Source of the DNA: Anaerolineales bacterium
GTDB lineage: Bacteria; Chloroflexota; Anaerolineae; Anaerolineales; E44-bin32
Direction of reading: 5' to 3'
DNA length: 17,021 bases
NCBI GenBank assembly: GCA_011772595.1
Contig: WVZH01000046.1
Location: 4,417-21,437 of the forward strand
Shown here piece by piece: positions 7,263 to 14,538 of the stretch (position 1 is its first letter; the number at the start of each line of letters is the position of its first letter). The notes below the pieces were generated by a model. It was not told where the DNA came from and did not search any database. It saw only the letters and a list, made by a program, of their open reading frames with translations. The position numbers and the translations under genes were made by a program.

Positions 7263-8632
7263 GACGACGTGTGCACTTGGTTGGGATTGGCGGAGCTGGT
7301 TTGTCGGCCATTGCGCGCATCTTGCATGAAAGAGGAGAAGTTGTGACGGGTTCGGATCAGGTGAAGTCGAAATTCGCTGAGGCTCTGGAAGGGATCGGCA
7401 TTCCCATCATCTACGGACATCGTGCCGAGAATGTGGTGGATGCAGATCTGATCGTTGCTTCTTCCGCTGTTCCACAGGGGAATGTGGAATTGCAAACCGC
7501 GAAGGACATCGGTATCCCGGTTGTGCGGCGTCCTGCATTTCTTAGTGAGTTGACAGCCGATCACAGCGTGATCGCAGTCGCCGGAACGCATGGTAAGTCC
7601 ACCACAACAGGCTTGATCGCCTGGCTGTTGCATCGGGCCGAGTACGATCCAACATTCATCGTGGGGGGAAATCTCCCGAATTTCGAAACCAATGCCAAAG
7701 CGGGTGCAGGGACTTATTTCGTCATCGAAGCGGATGAATACGATCGGACCTTTCTTGGGCTCCAACCATCGGTGGCCGTCGTCACCAATGTCGAGCACGA
7801 CCACCCGGACTGCTATCCGACATTCGACCAATTTGAAGCCGCGTTCATTGACTTCTCAAAGCTTGTAAAGGAGTTGCTGGTCGTTTGTGCAGATGATCCT
7901 GGGGCAAGCTCTCTGTCGCCGAAAGGCATCGCTCGGACGACATACGGGCTTGTCGCAGACGCAGATTGGCGGGCAGAGGATATCCGACCAAATCCGGCTG
8001 GGGGTTCTGATTTTCTCGTGTATCAGCGCAGCGAGATGCTCGGACTCGCTCGGACCAGGTTGCCAGGCAAACATAACGTACTCAATGCTCTGGCCGCACT
8101 TGTGGTGGGGGATCATCTCGGTCTGGATTTCAAGTCTATGCGTGAAGGGCTGACTGATTTCCTGGGTGTGGGCCGGCGTTTTGAAATCGTCGGGGAAGTG
8201 GGTGGAGTGACGGTGGTGGACGATTATGCCCATCATCCTACGGAGATCAAGGCGACGCTTCAAGCAGCCCGCGAGCGTTTTCCAGACGGCGATTTGTGGG
8301 CTGTATTTCAGCCGCATACCTTTTCGCGCATTCGTGCGTTGCTGGATGAGTTCGCACAGTCCTTCGAAGAAGCGGATCACGTGATCGTGACTGAGGTCTT
8401 TGCCTCTAGAGAGGATCCGGATCCGATGATCGACGGTGGCAAGATTGCTGAGCGCATCGACCATCCAGACGTGACTTTTATCGCAATGCTCTCAGATGCT
8501 GCAGAGCATCTTGCGGAGAAGGTTGACACCGGATCCGTGGTTATAACGCTTAGTGCCGGAGATGGGAACAAAGTTGGGTCGTTGTTGCTGCAAGATCTTG
8601 CAGCCGAGAAAGGAGAGCGTCGTCATGACTAA
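7259..8632 (+). CDS. murC: UDP-N-acetylmuramate--L-alanine ligase
   Basis: Cytoplasmic ligase that adds the first amino acid, L-Ala, to UDP-MurNAc. The 457-aa product has the N-terminal GIGGAGLSAIARIL glycine-rich loop, the P-loop GTHGKST at residues 109-115, EADEYDRTF, NVEHDHPDCY in the metal and ATP region, LPGKHNVLNALAA, and the MurC hallmark DDYAHHPTE (321-329), followed by FQPHTFSRI. The AHHPTE motif separates MurC from the other Mur ligases. Length is normal for MurC. The start ATG 7259 overlaps the upstream stop (ATGA). The last 8 nt overlap the next small gene, whose SD (AGGAG 8611-8615) lies inside murC. Confidence 0.97.
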   Translation: MRRRVHLVGIGGAGLSAIARILHERGEVVTGSDQVKSKFAEALEGIGIPIIYGHRAENVVDADLIVASSAVPQGNVELQTAKDIGIPVVRRPAFLSELTADHSVIAVAGTHGKSTTTGLIAWLLHRAEYDPTFIVGGNLPNFETNAKAGAGTYFVIEADEYDRTFLGLQPSVAVVTNVEHDHPDCYPTFDQFEAAFIDFSKLVKELLVVCADDPGASSLSPKGIARTTYGLVADADWRAEDIRPNPAGGSDFLVYQRSEMLGLARTRLPGKHNVLNALAALVVGDHLGLDFKSMREGLTDFLGVGRRFEIVGEVGGVTVVDDYAHHPTEIKATLQAARERFPDGDLWAVFQPHTFSRIRALLDEFAQSFEEADHVIVTEVFASREDPDPMIDGGKIAERIDHPDVTFIAMLSDAAEHLAEKVDTGSVVITLSAGDGNKVGSLLLQDLAAEKGERRHD

Positions 8633-8801
8633 GAAAAAGCGACGCCTGTTTGAGAGCGACCGACGTATGGAGCTTAAACTTCGCATGGCCATCAAGAAAA
8701 TGCGGGAGTTGGAAAGTGTTGATGTATCCAAATTGGCACTGTTCGCGTTCCCGGAACAGGAGACAATCGACCGGGTGATTGAGAGGGTGCGTAAGCTCTA
8801 A
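8625..8801 (+). CDS. Very small basic protein of unknown function between murC and murB
   Basis: A 58-aa protein with AGGAG (8611-8615) 9 nt before ATG 8625, a start inside murC, and a stop (TAA 8799-8801) that shares its last base with the murB ATG. An in-frame upstream start near 8553 would only add murC shadow sequence. The protein is highly charged, with MTKKKRRLF at the start. It is predicted mostly helical (RRMELKLRMAIKKMRELESV), then has ALFAFPEQETIDRVIERVRKL, a second amphipathic helix. No cysteine, membrane segment or known motif is present. The good SD and the two overlaps argue that it is translated. The family is not recognised; a cytoplasmic adaptor or nucleic-acid- or membrane-surface-binding role is possible but unsupported. 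Confidence 0.72.
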   Translation: MTKKKRRLFESDRRMELKLRMAIKKMRELESVDVSKLALFAFPEQETIDRVIERVRKL

Positions 8802-9778
8802 TGAATCGGCGAAATCATTCTGCCAGCATTGATGCCATACGGCGAACCTTTGGAGACGTTCTTCAAGAAAACGTTTCTTTGGCCCGCTATACGTCGGCGC
8901 GCATCGGCGGGAATGTTGATCTTCTCCTAATCGCAAATTCTGCCGAGCAATTGGCTGCGATGGCAAATACATTATGGGATTCGGAGATCCCTTTTCGGGT
9001 ATTGGGCGCTGGTTCGAACGTCCTCGTTGCCGATGCTGGCGTCAGGGGCGTCGTTATTTTGAATCAGGCGCGTGCAGTGCGCTTCTGGGAAGATCCCGAG
9101 GGGCCGCGTGTGCATGCCGAATCGGGCGCCTCCTTGGGGAGCGTTGCCCGGCGTGTGGTGGAACGTGGCTGGTCAGGACTCGAGTGGGCCGCGACCGTGC
9201 CCGGTACTGTAGGTGGGGCGATCGTCGGCAATGCCGGCGCCCATGGGGGGGACATCGCGGGCAGCTTAGCGGTGGTCGAGATCTTGCAACGAACTAACGG
9301 AAAAGCGGAGTGGCCGGTGTCGCGATTGGAATACGGCTATCGGGATAGCTGGTTGAAACAGCATCCTGGTGAGGCTGTAGTCTTGGCTGCGACATTGCGC
9401 GCGGCGTTGTCAACGCCTGAGAAGACCAAGGCGACAATGCGCGCATTTCTCGATCAACGACAGCGTACCCAACCGGCTGGTGCGAGTATGGGATCGATGT
9501 TCAAGAACCCGCCGGGAGATTTTGCCGGACGTCTGATCGACGAGGCTGGCCTGAAAGGATATCGTATCGGCGGAGCGCAGATAAGCCCCGTACATGGCAA
9601 CTTCTTTCTCAACCTTGGTGACGCAACGGCCGCGGATGTGCTTGATTTGATTCAGGCTGCGCGTGAGAAAGTGATGGCGCAAACTGGTGTTGAGCTCGAA
9701 TTGGAAGTCGAATTGATCGGCGAGTGGGACACCACCACGGCCAATATTGCAAAAACCACGGAGGGAGGAGCGCCTTGA
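8801..9778 (+). CDS. murB: UDP-N-acetylenolpyruvoylglucosamine reductase
   Basis: FAD-dependent cytoplasmic enzyme that reduces UDP-GlcNAc-enolpyruvate to UDP-MurNAc with NADPH. The 325-aa protein shows YTSARIGGNVD near the N terminus, the FAD-binding LGAGSNVLVAD, GLEWAATVPGTVGGAIVGNAGAHG, YGYRDS (Y178, R181), the catalytic serine region GSMFKNPPGDFAGRLIDEAGLKG (S232) and AQISPVHGNFFLN. The acidic end LELEVELIGEW supplies the expected C-terminal glutamate. A slightly extended, threonine-rich tail follows. Translation probably couples to the small gene upstream (TAATG at 8799-8803). MurB acts before MurC in the pathway although its gene lies after murC. Confidence 0.96.
   Translation: MNRRNHSASIDAIRRTFGDVLQENVSLARYTSARIGGNVDLLLIANSAEQLAAMANTLWDSEIPFRVLGAGSNVLVADAGVRGVVILNQARAVRFWEDPEGPRVHAESGASLGSVARRVVERGWSGLEWAATVPGTVGGAIVGNAGAHGGDIAGSLAVVEILQRTNGKAEWPVSRLEYGYRDSWLKQHPGEAVVLAATLRAALSTPEKTKATMRAFLDQRQRTQPAGASMGSMFKNPPGDFAGRLIDEAGLKGYRIGGAQISPVHGNFFLNLGDATAADVLDLIQAAREKVMAQTGVELELEVELIGEWDTTTANIAKTTEGGAP
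9761..9770 (+). promoter_or_regulatory. Shine-Dalgarno deciding the ddl start
   Basis: GAGGGAGGAG lies 4 nt before TTG 9775, which also forms a TTGA overlap with the murB stop. The ddl frame is open to 9724, but the upstream codons are murB shadow sequence, and the Ddl fold starts at MTEKLQLGVVFGG. A near-consensus SD probably compensates for the weak TTG start. Confidence 0.7.
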
Positions 9779-10884
9779 CGGAGAAACTCCAATTGGGCGT
9801 GGTTTTTGGTGGGCGATCAGGTGAACACGAAGTCGCTTTGATGTCTGCACGCTCCATATTGTCGGCCTTGGATCGTTCAAAGTACGAAGTCGTCCCTTTT
9901 GGGATCACAAAGGAAGGGAAATGGCTTGCGGGCGAGGGTATCTTGGAAGCCTTCGAGCAAGCTCGTACAGATGATTTGAACCCGGTAACGCTATTGGCGG
10001 AGCCAGGACTGGGAAATCTCTATTCCTGGCGTGAGGACCAGGTCCTGGAAATCTTCGAAAGCCTTGATGTGGTCTTTCCCGTGCTCCATGGGACCTTCGG
10101 TGAGGATGGCACGATGCAAGGACTGCTCGAACTGGCAGACATACCGTACGTTGGCGCTGGTGTGCTTGCCTCTTCCTTGGCGATGGACAAGGGATTATTC
10201 AAGACCGTCATGCGCGCCAACGGTATTCCGGTTGTGGATTGGACGGTTGTTCTTTCGGATGAATTGGAATCCAGCATGGATGCAGTTTTAGATCGTGCGG
10301 AAGCACTTGCCTCGTATCCCTTGTTTACCAAACCAGCCAACCTCGGTTCATCTGTAGGGGTGAGTAAGTGCCGGAATCGCTCGGATTTGCTTGAGGGGAT
10401 GATGGACGCCGCGCGCTACGATCGTAGGGTTTTGGTTGAGAGGGGTGTGGAAGCGAGAGAGATCGAGGTGAGCGTATTAGGAAACGAATCGCCAGAGGCC
10501 TCGATCGCAGGCGAGGTTGTACCTGGGGATGAGTTCTACTCCTATAAGGCCAAATATATCGACGATACATCTGATTTGCTGATACCTGCTCCTATCGAGA
10601 AGCAGGTCGCAGAACAGGCCCGTGAGATGGCCGTGGAGGCCTTCAAAGCGATTGATGGCGCCGGAATGGGGCGCGCAGATTTCTTACTCGACAAGCAAAA
10701 CGGGCATTTATACATGAACGAAATAAACACCATTCCTGGATTCACGAAGATTAGTATGTATCCCAAACTATGGGAAGCGAGCGGATTGACGTACCCGGAG
10801 TTGTTGGATCGGTTGGTTGAATTGGCATTTGATCGCCAAGCGCAGAAGGATAAGTTATTGCGAAGTTTTGAGGTCGAAGCATGA
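9775..10884 (+). CDS. ddl: D-alanine--D-alanine ligase
   Basis: Cytoplasmic ATP-grasp enzyme that makes the D-Ala-D-Ala dipeptide used by MurF. The 369-aa product has the N-terminal GGRSGEHEVALMSA (E17 aligns with E. coli DdlB E15), PVLHGTFGEDGTMQGLLELA, YVGAGVLASSLAMDK, the ATP-grasp lysine region TKPANLGSSVGVSK, the omega loop FYSYKAKYID and the metal site ADFLLD with NEINTIPGFT. The tyrosine in the omega loop fits a D-Ala-D-Ala rather than a D-Ala-D-Lac ligase, although this is judged by motif only. The start is TTG 9775, supported by the SD at 9761-9770. The stop overlaps ftsQ as ATGA, tying substrate supply for MurF to divisome genes in one transcript. Confidence 0.96.
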   Translation: MTEKLQLGVVFGGRSGEHEVALMSARSILSALDRSKYEVVPFGITKEGKWLAGEGILEAFEQARTDDLNPVTLLAEPGLGNLYSWREDQVLEIFESLDVVFPVLHGTFGEDGTMQGLLELADIPYVGAGVLASSLAMDKGLFKTVMRANGIPVVDWTVVLSDELESSMDAVLDRAEALASYPLFTKPANLGSSVGVSKCRNRSDLLEGMMDAARYDRRVLVERGVEAREIEVSVLGNESPEASIAGEVVPGDEFYSYKAKYIDDTSDLLIPAPIEKQVAEQAREMAVEAFKAIDGAGMGRADFLLDKQNGHLYMNEINTIPGFTKISMYPKLWEASGLTYPELLDRLVELAFDRQAQKDKLLRSFEVEA

Positions 10885-11792
10885 CGTTGAGCGAGCGGGC
10901 GCTTACGAGAGTTCGTACGCGAGCGGAAAGGGTGAGAAATCGCCGCGCGCGTGTAGAGCGCGGTCTCGAGCCCGCGCCGCGTGAGATCCGTAAGAAGCGA
11001 TCACCTCGCAGGCGCATGCCGCGTCGGCGATATGACGTTGAGCTCTCGGTGACGCGTGGGGCCGAGATGCAGCTTCCAGCCTTACCAAGGTTTCGCGTTG
11101 GCTTGCGACTGCTATCGGCTGTGTTGGTTTTGGCATTGGCTTGGAGCCTTGGAGAAGCTTTGTCTATGTCGAGATTTCGCGTCGATCAGGTGGAGGTGTC
11201 AGGCAATCACTTGCTAACTGCGGCTCAAGTGCAATCGATTGTGAGTCTGACCGGACGGGAGATCTTTTCCATCGATCCGCTTGAGGTTTCCAAGAGCTTG
11301 GTGGATCAACCCGAGATCGTGTCTGCGATGGTTGACCTTTCCTTGCCAAACAAGGTCGTCATAGAAGTGGAGGAACGTTCACCCGAAATCGCCTGGAACG
11401 ACGCAGGACGTACGTGGTGGCTGAGTACCGACGGGATCGCTTTCATGCCACAAAGTTCTCGTGACGATCTGATTACGGTTGAGACCAATACAGCGGTCCT
11501 TAATATTCACCAGGAGGCATTGGAGCCAGTCATCTCACCGGACTTGATTCGCAATGCGATCGTGCTCAGCCACGAATTAAAGGATGTGAGCCCTCTGCAA
11601 TATGACACTGTCCATGGTTTCGGATTCAAAGATCCACATGGGTGGATGGTCTATTTCGGTGAGGAGGGGGACATGGCGATGAAAGTGCGGGTGTATCGCG
11701 TTCTTGTTGAAGCGCTGGCTGAAAAAGAGGTGCAAGTGACGTTGGTTAGTCTTGAAAACCAGGCAGCGGCCTACTATCGAGTGGAGAGGTGA
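10881..11792 (+). CDS. ftsQ: Divisome protein FtsQ/DivIB
   Basis: Single-pass membrane protein that, with FtsL and FtsB/DivIC, links the early divisome to FtsW and FtsI. The 303-aa protein has a long cytoplasmic N-terminal part with 19 arginines in the first 50 residues, one membrane segment at about residues 74-94, then a POTRA domain (about 98-167, FRVDQVEVSGNHLLTAAQ through VVIEVEERSPEIAW) and the FtsQ beta domain (WWLSTDGIAFMP onward). The POTRA start pattern and the place before ftsA make the call firm despite the low sequence conservation of this family. The arginine-rich leader is longer and more basic than in most FtsQ proteins. The start ATG 10881 overlaps ddl. Confidence 0.92.
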   Translation: MTLSERALTRVRTRAERVRNRRARVERGLEPAPREIRKKRSPRRRMPRRRYDVELSVTRGAEMQLPALPRFRVGLRLLSAVLVLALAWSLGEALSMSRFRVDQVEVSGNHLLTAAQVQSIVSLTGREIFSIDPLEVSKSLVDQPEIVSAMVDLSLPNKVVIEVEERSPEIAWNDAGRTWWLSTDGIAFMPQSSRDDLITVETNTAVLNIHQEALEPVISPDLIRNAIVLSHELKDVSPLQYDTVHGFGFKDPHGWMVYFGEEGDMAMKVRVYRVLVEALAEKEVQVTLVSLENQAAAYYRVER

Positions 11793-13048
11793 GCCAGGTG
11801 GCGAACCTGATCGGCGCGGACGACCCGATTTATGTCGCGATCGATGTGGGCACGACGAAGGTTTGTACGCTCGTCGGTCACCTAAGCGCGGAGGGACAGA
11901 TCCGGGTGATCGGAGTCGGCATCGTGCCTTCGCAAGGGATGCGCAAGGGTGGCGTGATCAGCCTGGAGGGTGTTGCACGTGCCGTGCAAGCTTCTAAGGA
12001 TAAAGCCGAGCGTACTTCTGGCTATGAGATTTCTTCGGCGTTGGTGAGTCTCTCCGGTGCTCAAGTCTCGTCTTTGAACAGCAAGGGAATGGCGGGTATC
12101 ACAGGACGGACGATCGGATACGACGACGTGAACAGGGCCATCGAGGCTGCGCGCTCAGTCGCCGTACCCTATAACCGAAACATCATCCACGTAATCCCAA
12201 GGGGTTACGTCGTCGATGGACAAGATGGGATTAAATCTGCAATTGGAATGCATGGCTATCGATTGGAAGTTGAAGCCCATGTTGTCACCGCGGGGGCCAC
12301 AGCATTGCGGAACTTGGAGAAGTGCATCGAAGCCGCAGACGTAACAGTGGATGGCTGGGTACTTGGTTCCCTCGCTTCGGCGAGCGTGGTGTTAACAGAA
12401 ACCGAGCGGGAAATGGGCGTAGTTGTCTGCGACGTTGGTGGTGGCACGGCGGACATCGCCATCTACATCGAGGGAGCGGTTTGGCACACGGCAGTGATCC
12501 CTGTGGGTGGCGAACATCTCACGAACGACATCTCCCAAGGGCTGCACTTGCCACAGGAGACGGCCGAATCGGTGAAGCTTCGCCAAGGACACGCACACCC
12601 GGTTGCAGTGGATCCAAATCAGAGTTTCACGGTACGGCCATTCGGAGAAGAACGGGCGGTGCAGATTAAGCGTGCGGATTTAGCTGCGATTCTCGAACCG
12701 CGTGTCGATGAATTGTTCACGCTGGTACGGCAGGAGATCAAGCGCAGTGGCTACGACGGATTGTTACCGGCAGGTATGGTGCTCACCGGCGGTACAAGCC
12801 TTCTACCAGGGATCCGAGAGGTAGCCTCACAAGCTCTGCAACATCCTGTTCGTACAGCCCAACCTGAAGGTGTTCTTGGCCTTGCGGATCGTTTGCAGTC
12901 GCCGGCTTTTTCAGCCAGCTTGGGCTTATTGAACTGGTCGAAGATGCTGGATGCAGAATTGGCAGCGGAGGGATATGGAGGCTTTCAGGTTCCCCGCATC
13001 AGTTTGAGCCGAGCTGCGGATTTTTTCCGGCGTCTTTTACCTGGATGA
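11789..13048 (+). CDS. ftsA: Cell division protein FtsA
   Basis: Actin-like ATPase that anchors FtsZ filaments to the membrane. The product is about 419 aa: phosphate-1 motif VAIDVGTTKVCTLVG, the FtsA-specific 1C domain (ALVSLSGAQVSSLNSKGMAGI and IIHVIPRGYVVDG), VVCDVGGGTADIAIY for phosphate 2, VGGEHLTNDIS, KLRQGHA and the adenosine motif VLTGGTSLLPGI. The C terminus ISLSRAADFFRRLLPG looks like the amphipathic membrane-targeting helix. Two starts are possible: GTG 11789 overlaps the ftsQ stop (GTGA) but has its SD only 2 nt away, while GTG 11798 has GAGG (11786-11789) at 8 nt and gives a protein 3 residues shorter. The gene is followed by a 166-nt gap before ftsZ, the first real break in the operon. 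Confidence 0.95.
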   Translation: MSQVANLIGADDPIYVAIDVGTTKVCTLVGHLSAEGQIRVIGVGIVPSQGMRKGGVISLEGVARAVQASKDKAERTSGYEISSALVSLSGAQVSSLNSKGMAGITGRTIGYDDVNRAIEAARSVAVPYNRNIIHVIPRGYVVDGQDGIKSAIGMHGYRLEVEAHVVTAGATALRNLEKCIEAADVTVDGWVLGSLASASVVLTETEREMGVVVCDVGGGTADIAIYIEGAVWHTAVIPVGGEHLTNDISQGLHLPQETAESVKLRQGHAHPVAVDPNQSFTVRPFGEERAVQIKRADLAAILEPRVDELFTLVRQEIKRSGYDGLLPAGMVLTGGTSLLPGIREVASQALQHPVRTAQPEGVLGLADRLQSPAFSASLGLLNWSKMLDAELAAEGYGGFQVPRISLSRAADFFRRLLPG

Positions 13049-13080
13049 CGGCATAAAACTTGCTTCTTTGGAAGTGAATG

Positions 13081-13203
13081 ATGTTACGAAAAGAAAGATC
13101 GCTACGATACGAGTTAGGCAATAAAGCACGGACCTCACTTCGCCGCATGGGTGTCGTGCTGGATGCTCGCGGATCTTACGAGCGCTTTGAAAACACGTGC
13201 TAG
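13081..13203 (+). CDS. Possible 40-aa basic peptide in the ftsA-ftsZ gap
   Basis: An ORF of 40 codons fills most of the gap between ftsA and ftsZ. It starts at ATG 13081 (ATG 13078 directly before it is also in frame), with GGAAG at 13070-13074 about 6 nt upstream. It ends at TAG 13201-13203, inside the ftsZ SD region and 11 nt before the ftsZ ATG. The peptide starts [15 protein letters not shown], is strongly basic and has no membrane segment. This arrangement could couple its translation to ftsZ, as in a leader peptide. Against it, an open frame of this size is not rare by chance in 166 nt, its codon use looks no better than random, and no family is recognised. Treat it as a candidate only. 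Confidence 0.35.
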   Translation: MLRKERSLRYELGNKARTSLRRMGVVLDARGSYERFENTC

Positions 13204-13210
13204 AGGAGGA
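13203..13210 (+). promoter_or_regulatory. Strong ftsZ Shine-Dalgarno
   Basis: GAGGAGGA is a near-perfect SD ending 4 nt before ATG 13215, and it fixes the ftsZ start over the in-frame GTG 13197 that would lie upstream of it. It is among the strongest ribosome-binding sites in the window, in keeping with the high FtsZ level cells need. The 10 nt 13203-13212 are exactly complementary to the loop of the stem-loop at 14408-14449. Confidence 0.85.
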
Positions 13211-13214
13211 AACA

Positions 13215-14318
13215 ATGCAACCTGTACCCCAAATGGAGTCATTTGCCCGGATCATGGTTCTCGGTGTTGGCGGGGGTGGCAGCAACGCGGTCAACCGAAT
13301 GATCGAAGAAGGCTTGGCGGGCATCGAGTTTGTAGCTGTTAATACCGACGCACAGGCGCTTCTGCTGTCGAATGCGCCGACCCGTGTGCGTATAGGTGAT
13401 AAGCTGACACGAGGTCTGGGGGCAGGGGGTGATCCAGAAATTGGGCAGAAAGCGGCCGAAGAGTCGGCCGAAGATCTATACGAGGTGCTCAAGGGCGCAG
13501 ACATGGTCTTCATCGCCGCGGGTATCGGCGGAGGTACCGGGACGGGAGCTGCGCCGATTATCTCGCAGATCGCCAAGGAGGTCGGCGCCTTGACGATCGG
13601 GGTTGTCACTCGTCCATTTACGTTTGAGGGTGCCAAGCGTCGGCAAACGGCTGAGTTGGGGATCAACAGTCTCAAAGAACATGTCGACACTTTGATCGTA
13701 ATCCCGAATGATCGCCTGTTGCAGATCGCGGATAAGCGTGCGAGTTTGCAAGAGGCGTTCAAGCTCGCCGACGACGTCCTGTTCCAAGGTATCCAGGGAA
13801 TCAGTGAGTTGATCACCATCCCTGGTTTGATCAACCTCGATTTCGCGGACGTGCGGACGATCATGTCGGAGGGGGGTGCGGCGTTGATGGCGGTGGGTCA
13901 AGCATCGGGTGAGGAACGGGCGCGCGTCGCCGCGGAACAGGCGATTTCTAGCCACCTGTTGGACATCACCATCGATGGTGCCAGAGGGATTCTGTTCAAC
14001 GTAACTGGAGGTCCAGACCTGGCGTTGTTCGAGGTCAATCAAGCTGCCGCCATTATTAAAGAAACTGCGCATCCGGACGTCAACCTGATTTTCGGCGCGG
14101 TTATCGATTCCAACATGAGCGATGAGATTCGCGTAACCGTGATCGCGACGGGTTTCGAGCGTTCGACGGGCGTGCGGCGCGCCGTCCGTCGTCCGCGAAG
14201 TCGCACAGAGGCGAAAGCGTCGAAAGCCGAGATAAGCCAGGAAATGCAGGAAGAGTTTCAGCCGCAAGCTTTTGACGTCAACGACCTCGACATACCGGCC
14301 TTCTTACGCCGACGATGA
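13215..14318 (+). CDS. ftsZ: Cell division protein FtsZ
   Basis: Tubulin-like GTPase that forms the Z ring. The 367-aa protein has an N-terminal nucleotide loop [13 protein letters not shown] (from residue 17), NTDAQAL, the tubulin signature GGGTGTG (105-111), [10 protein letters not shown] and the T7 synergy loop NLDFADVR with N207, D209 and D212, so both catalytic aspartates are present. After VTVIATGF comes a short basic linker ([18 protein letters not shown]) and the conserved C-terminal peptide [11 protein letters not shown], the docking site for FtsA and other partners. The start ATG 13215 is set by the SD at 13203-13210. The stop codon lies at the base of a stem-loop (14317-14347) that may end the transcript. 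Confidence 0.98.
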   Translation: MQPVPQMESFARIMVLGVGGGGSNAVNRMIEEGLAGIEFVAVNTDAQALLLSNAPTRVRIGDKLTRGLGAGGDPEIGQKAAEESAEDLYEVLKGADMVFIAAGIGGGTGTGAAPIISQIAKEVGALTIGVVTRPFTFEGAKRRQTAELGINSLKEHVDTLIVIPNDRLLQIADKRASLQEAFKLADDVLFQGIQGISELITIPGLINLDFADVRTIMSEGGAALMAVGQASGEERARVAAEQAISSHLLDITIDGARGILFNVTGGPDLALFEVNQAAAIIKETAHPDVNLIFGAVIDSNMSDEIRVTVIATGFERSTGVRRAVRRPRSRTEAKASKAEISQEMQEEFQPQAFDVNDLDIPAFLRRR

Positions 14319-14352
14319 CGGTGTCGGCTCAAGGCCGCCACACCGTCTTAAC
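14317..14352 (+). terminator. Probable ftsZ terminator stem-loop
   Basis: GACGGTGT (14317-14324) pairs perfectly with ACACCGTC (14340-14347), continued by CGGC/GCCG with a 2-nt bulge and a 5-nt loop. The stem begins inside the ftsZ stop codon. The following bases, TTAACTT, are only weakly U-rich, so efficiency may be partial. Confidence 0.5.
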
Positions 14353-14354
14353 TT

Positions 14355-14400
14355 GGGATACCAGAAAGGCCGTTTGCCGCCCGGCGTATCTGGTGATCCC
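14355..14400 (+). repeat. Inverted repeat / stem-loop 2 after ftsZ
   Basis: GGGATACCAG (14355-14364) pairs with CTGGTGATCCC (14390-14400) over 10 bp with a single bulged G. The interior can add a small GCCG/CGGC stem (14369-14372 with 14382-14385). No T-run follows, so it is not a classical terminator; it may be part of a structured 3' UTR or of a small RNA. Confidence 0.55.
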
Positions 14401-14407
14401 GATTGCA

Positions 14408-14449
14408 GGCAGACCGGCGTCGGTTTCCTCCTCCCGGCGCCGATCTGCC
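14408..14449 (+). repeat. Inverted repeat / stem-loop 3 with SD-complementary loop
   Basis: Left arm 14408-14423 and right arm 14434-14449 pair over 16 positions: 14 Watson-Crick pairs, one G-U pair and one C-A mismatch. The 10-nt loop is TTTCCTCCTC. The stem is very GC-rich and should be stable in RNA. No T-run follows on either strand, which argues against a simple intrinsic terminator. The loop is a perfect antisense to GAGGAGGAAA at the ftsZ ribosome-binding site (13203-13212) and more generally resembles an anti-Shine-Dalgarno sequence. Confidence 0.6.
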
Positions 14450-14509
14450 GCGTCTGGGGACATATGACCAGGGTACTAATATTTTTAAGGTTCGCAAAGC
14501 AGGAAACTC

Positions 14510-14538
14510 TTGCTCAGTCCATGCGGCTCGTGTACAAT
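14510..14538 (+). promoter_or_regulatory. Candidate housekeeping-type promoter for nrdR(-nrdJ)
   Basis: TTGCTC (-35, 14510-14515) and TACAAT (-10, 14533-14538, 5 of 6 consensus bases) are 17 bp apart. The -35 is weak (3 of 6). The site lies after the stem-loops and 90 nt before nrdR, the expected place for a fresh start of transcription. No clear NrdR box (two 16-bp palindromes about 15 bp apart) is visible near it or before nrdJ. Confidence 0.45.

Noticed and set aside
13049..13110. Promoter directly upstream of ftsZ
   Set aside because: Several partial -35 and -10 look-alikes (for example TTGGAA and TACGAT) are present, but none has correct spacing.
13037..13864. 275-codon minus-strand frame over the ftsZ 5' half
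   Set aside because: It mirrors ftsZ codons and is rich in Ser, Pro and Ile; it resembles no family, while ftsZ on the + strand is certain.
13476..14267. 263-codon minus-strand frame over the ftsZ 3' half
   Set aside because: Complement of strongly biased ftsZ codons; no start signal and no recognisable motif.
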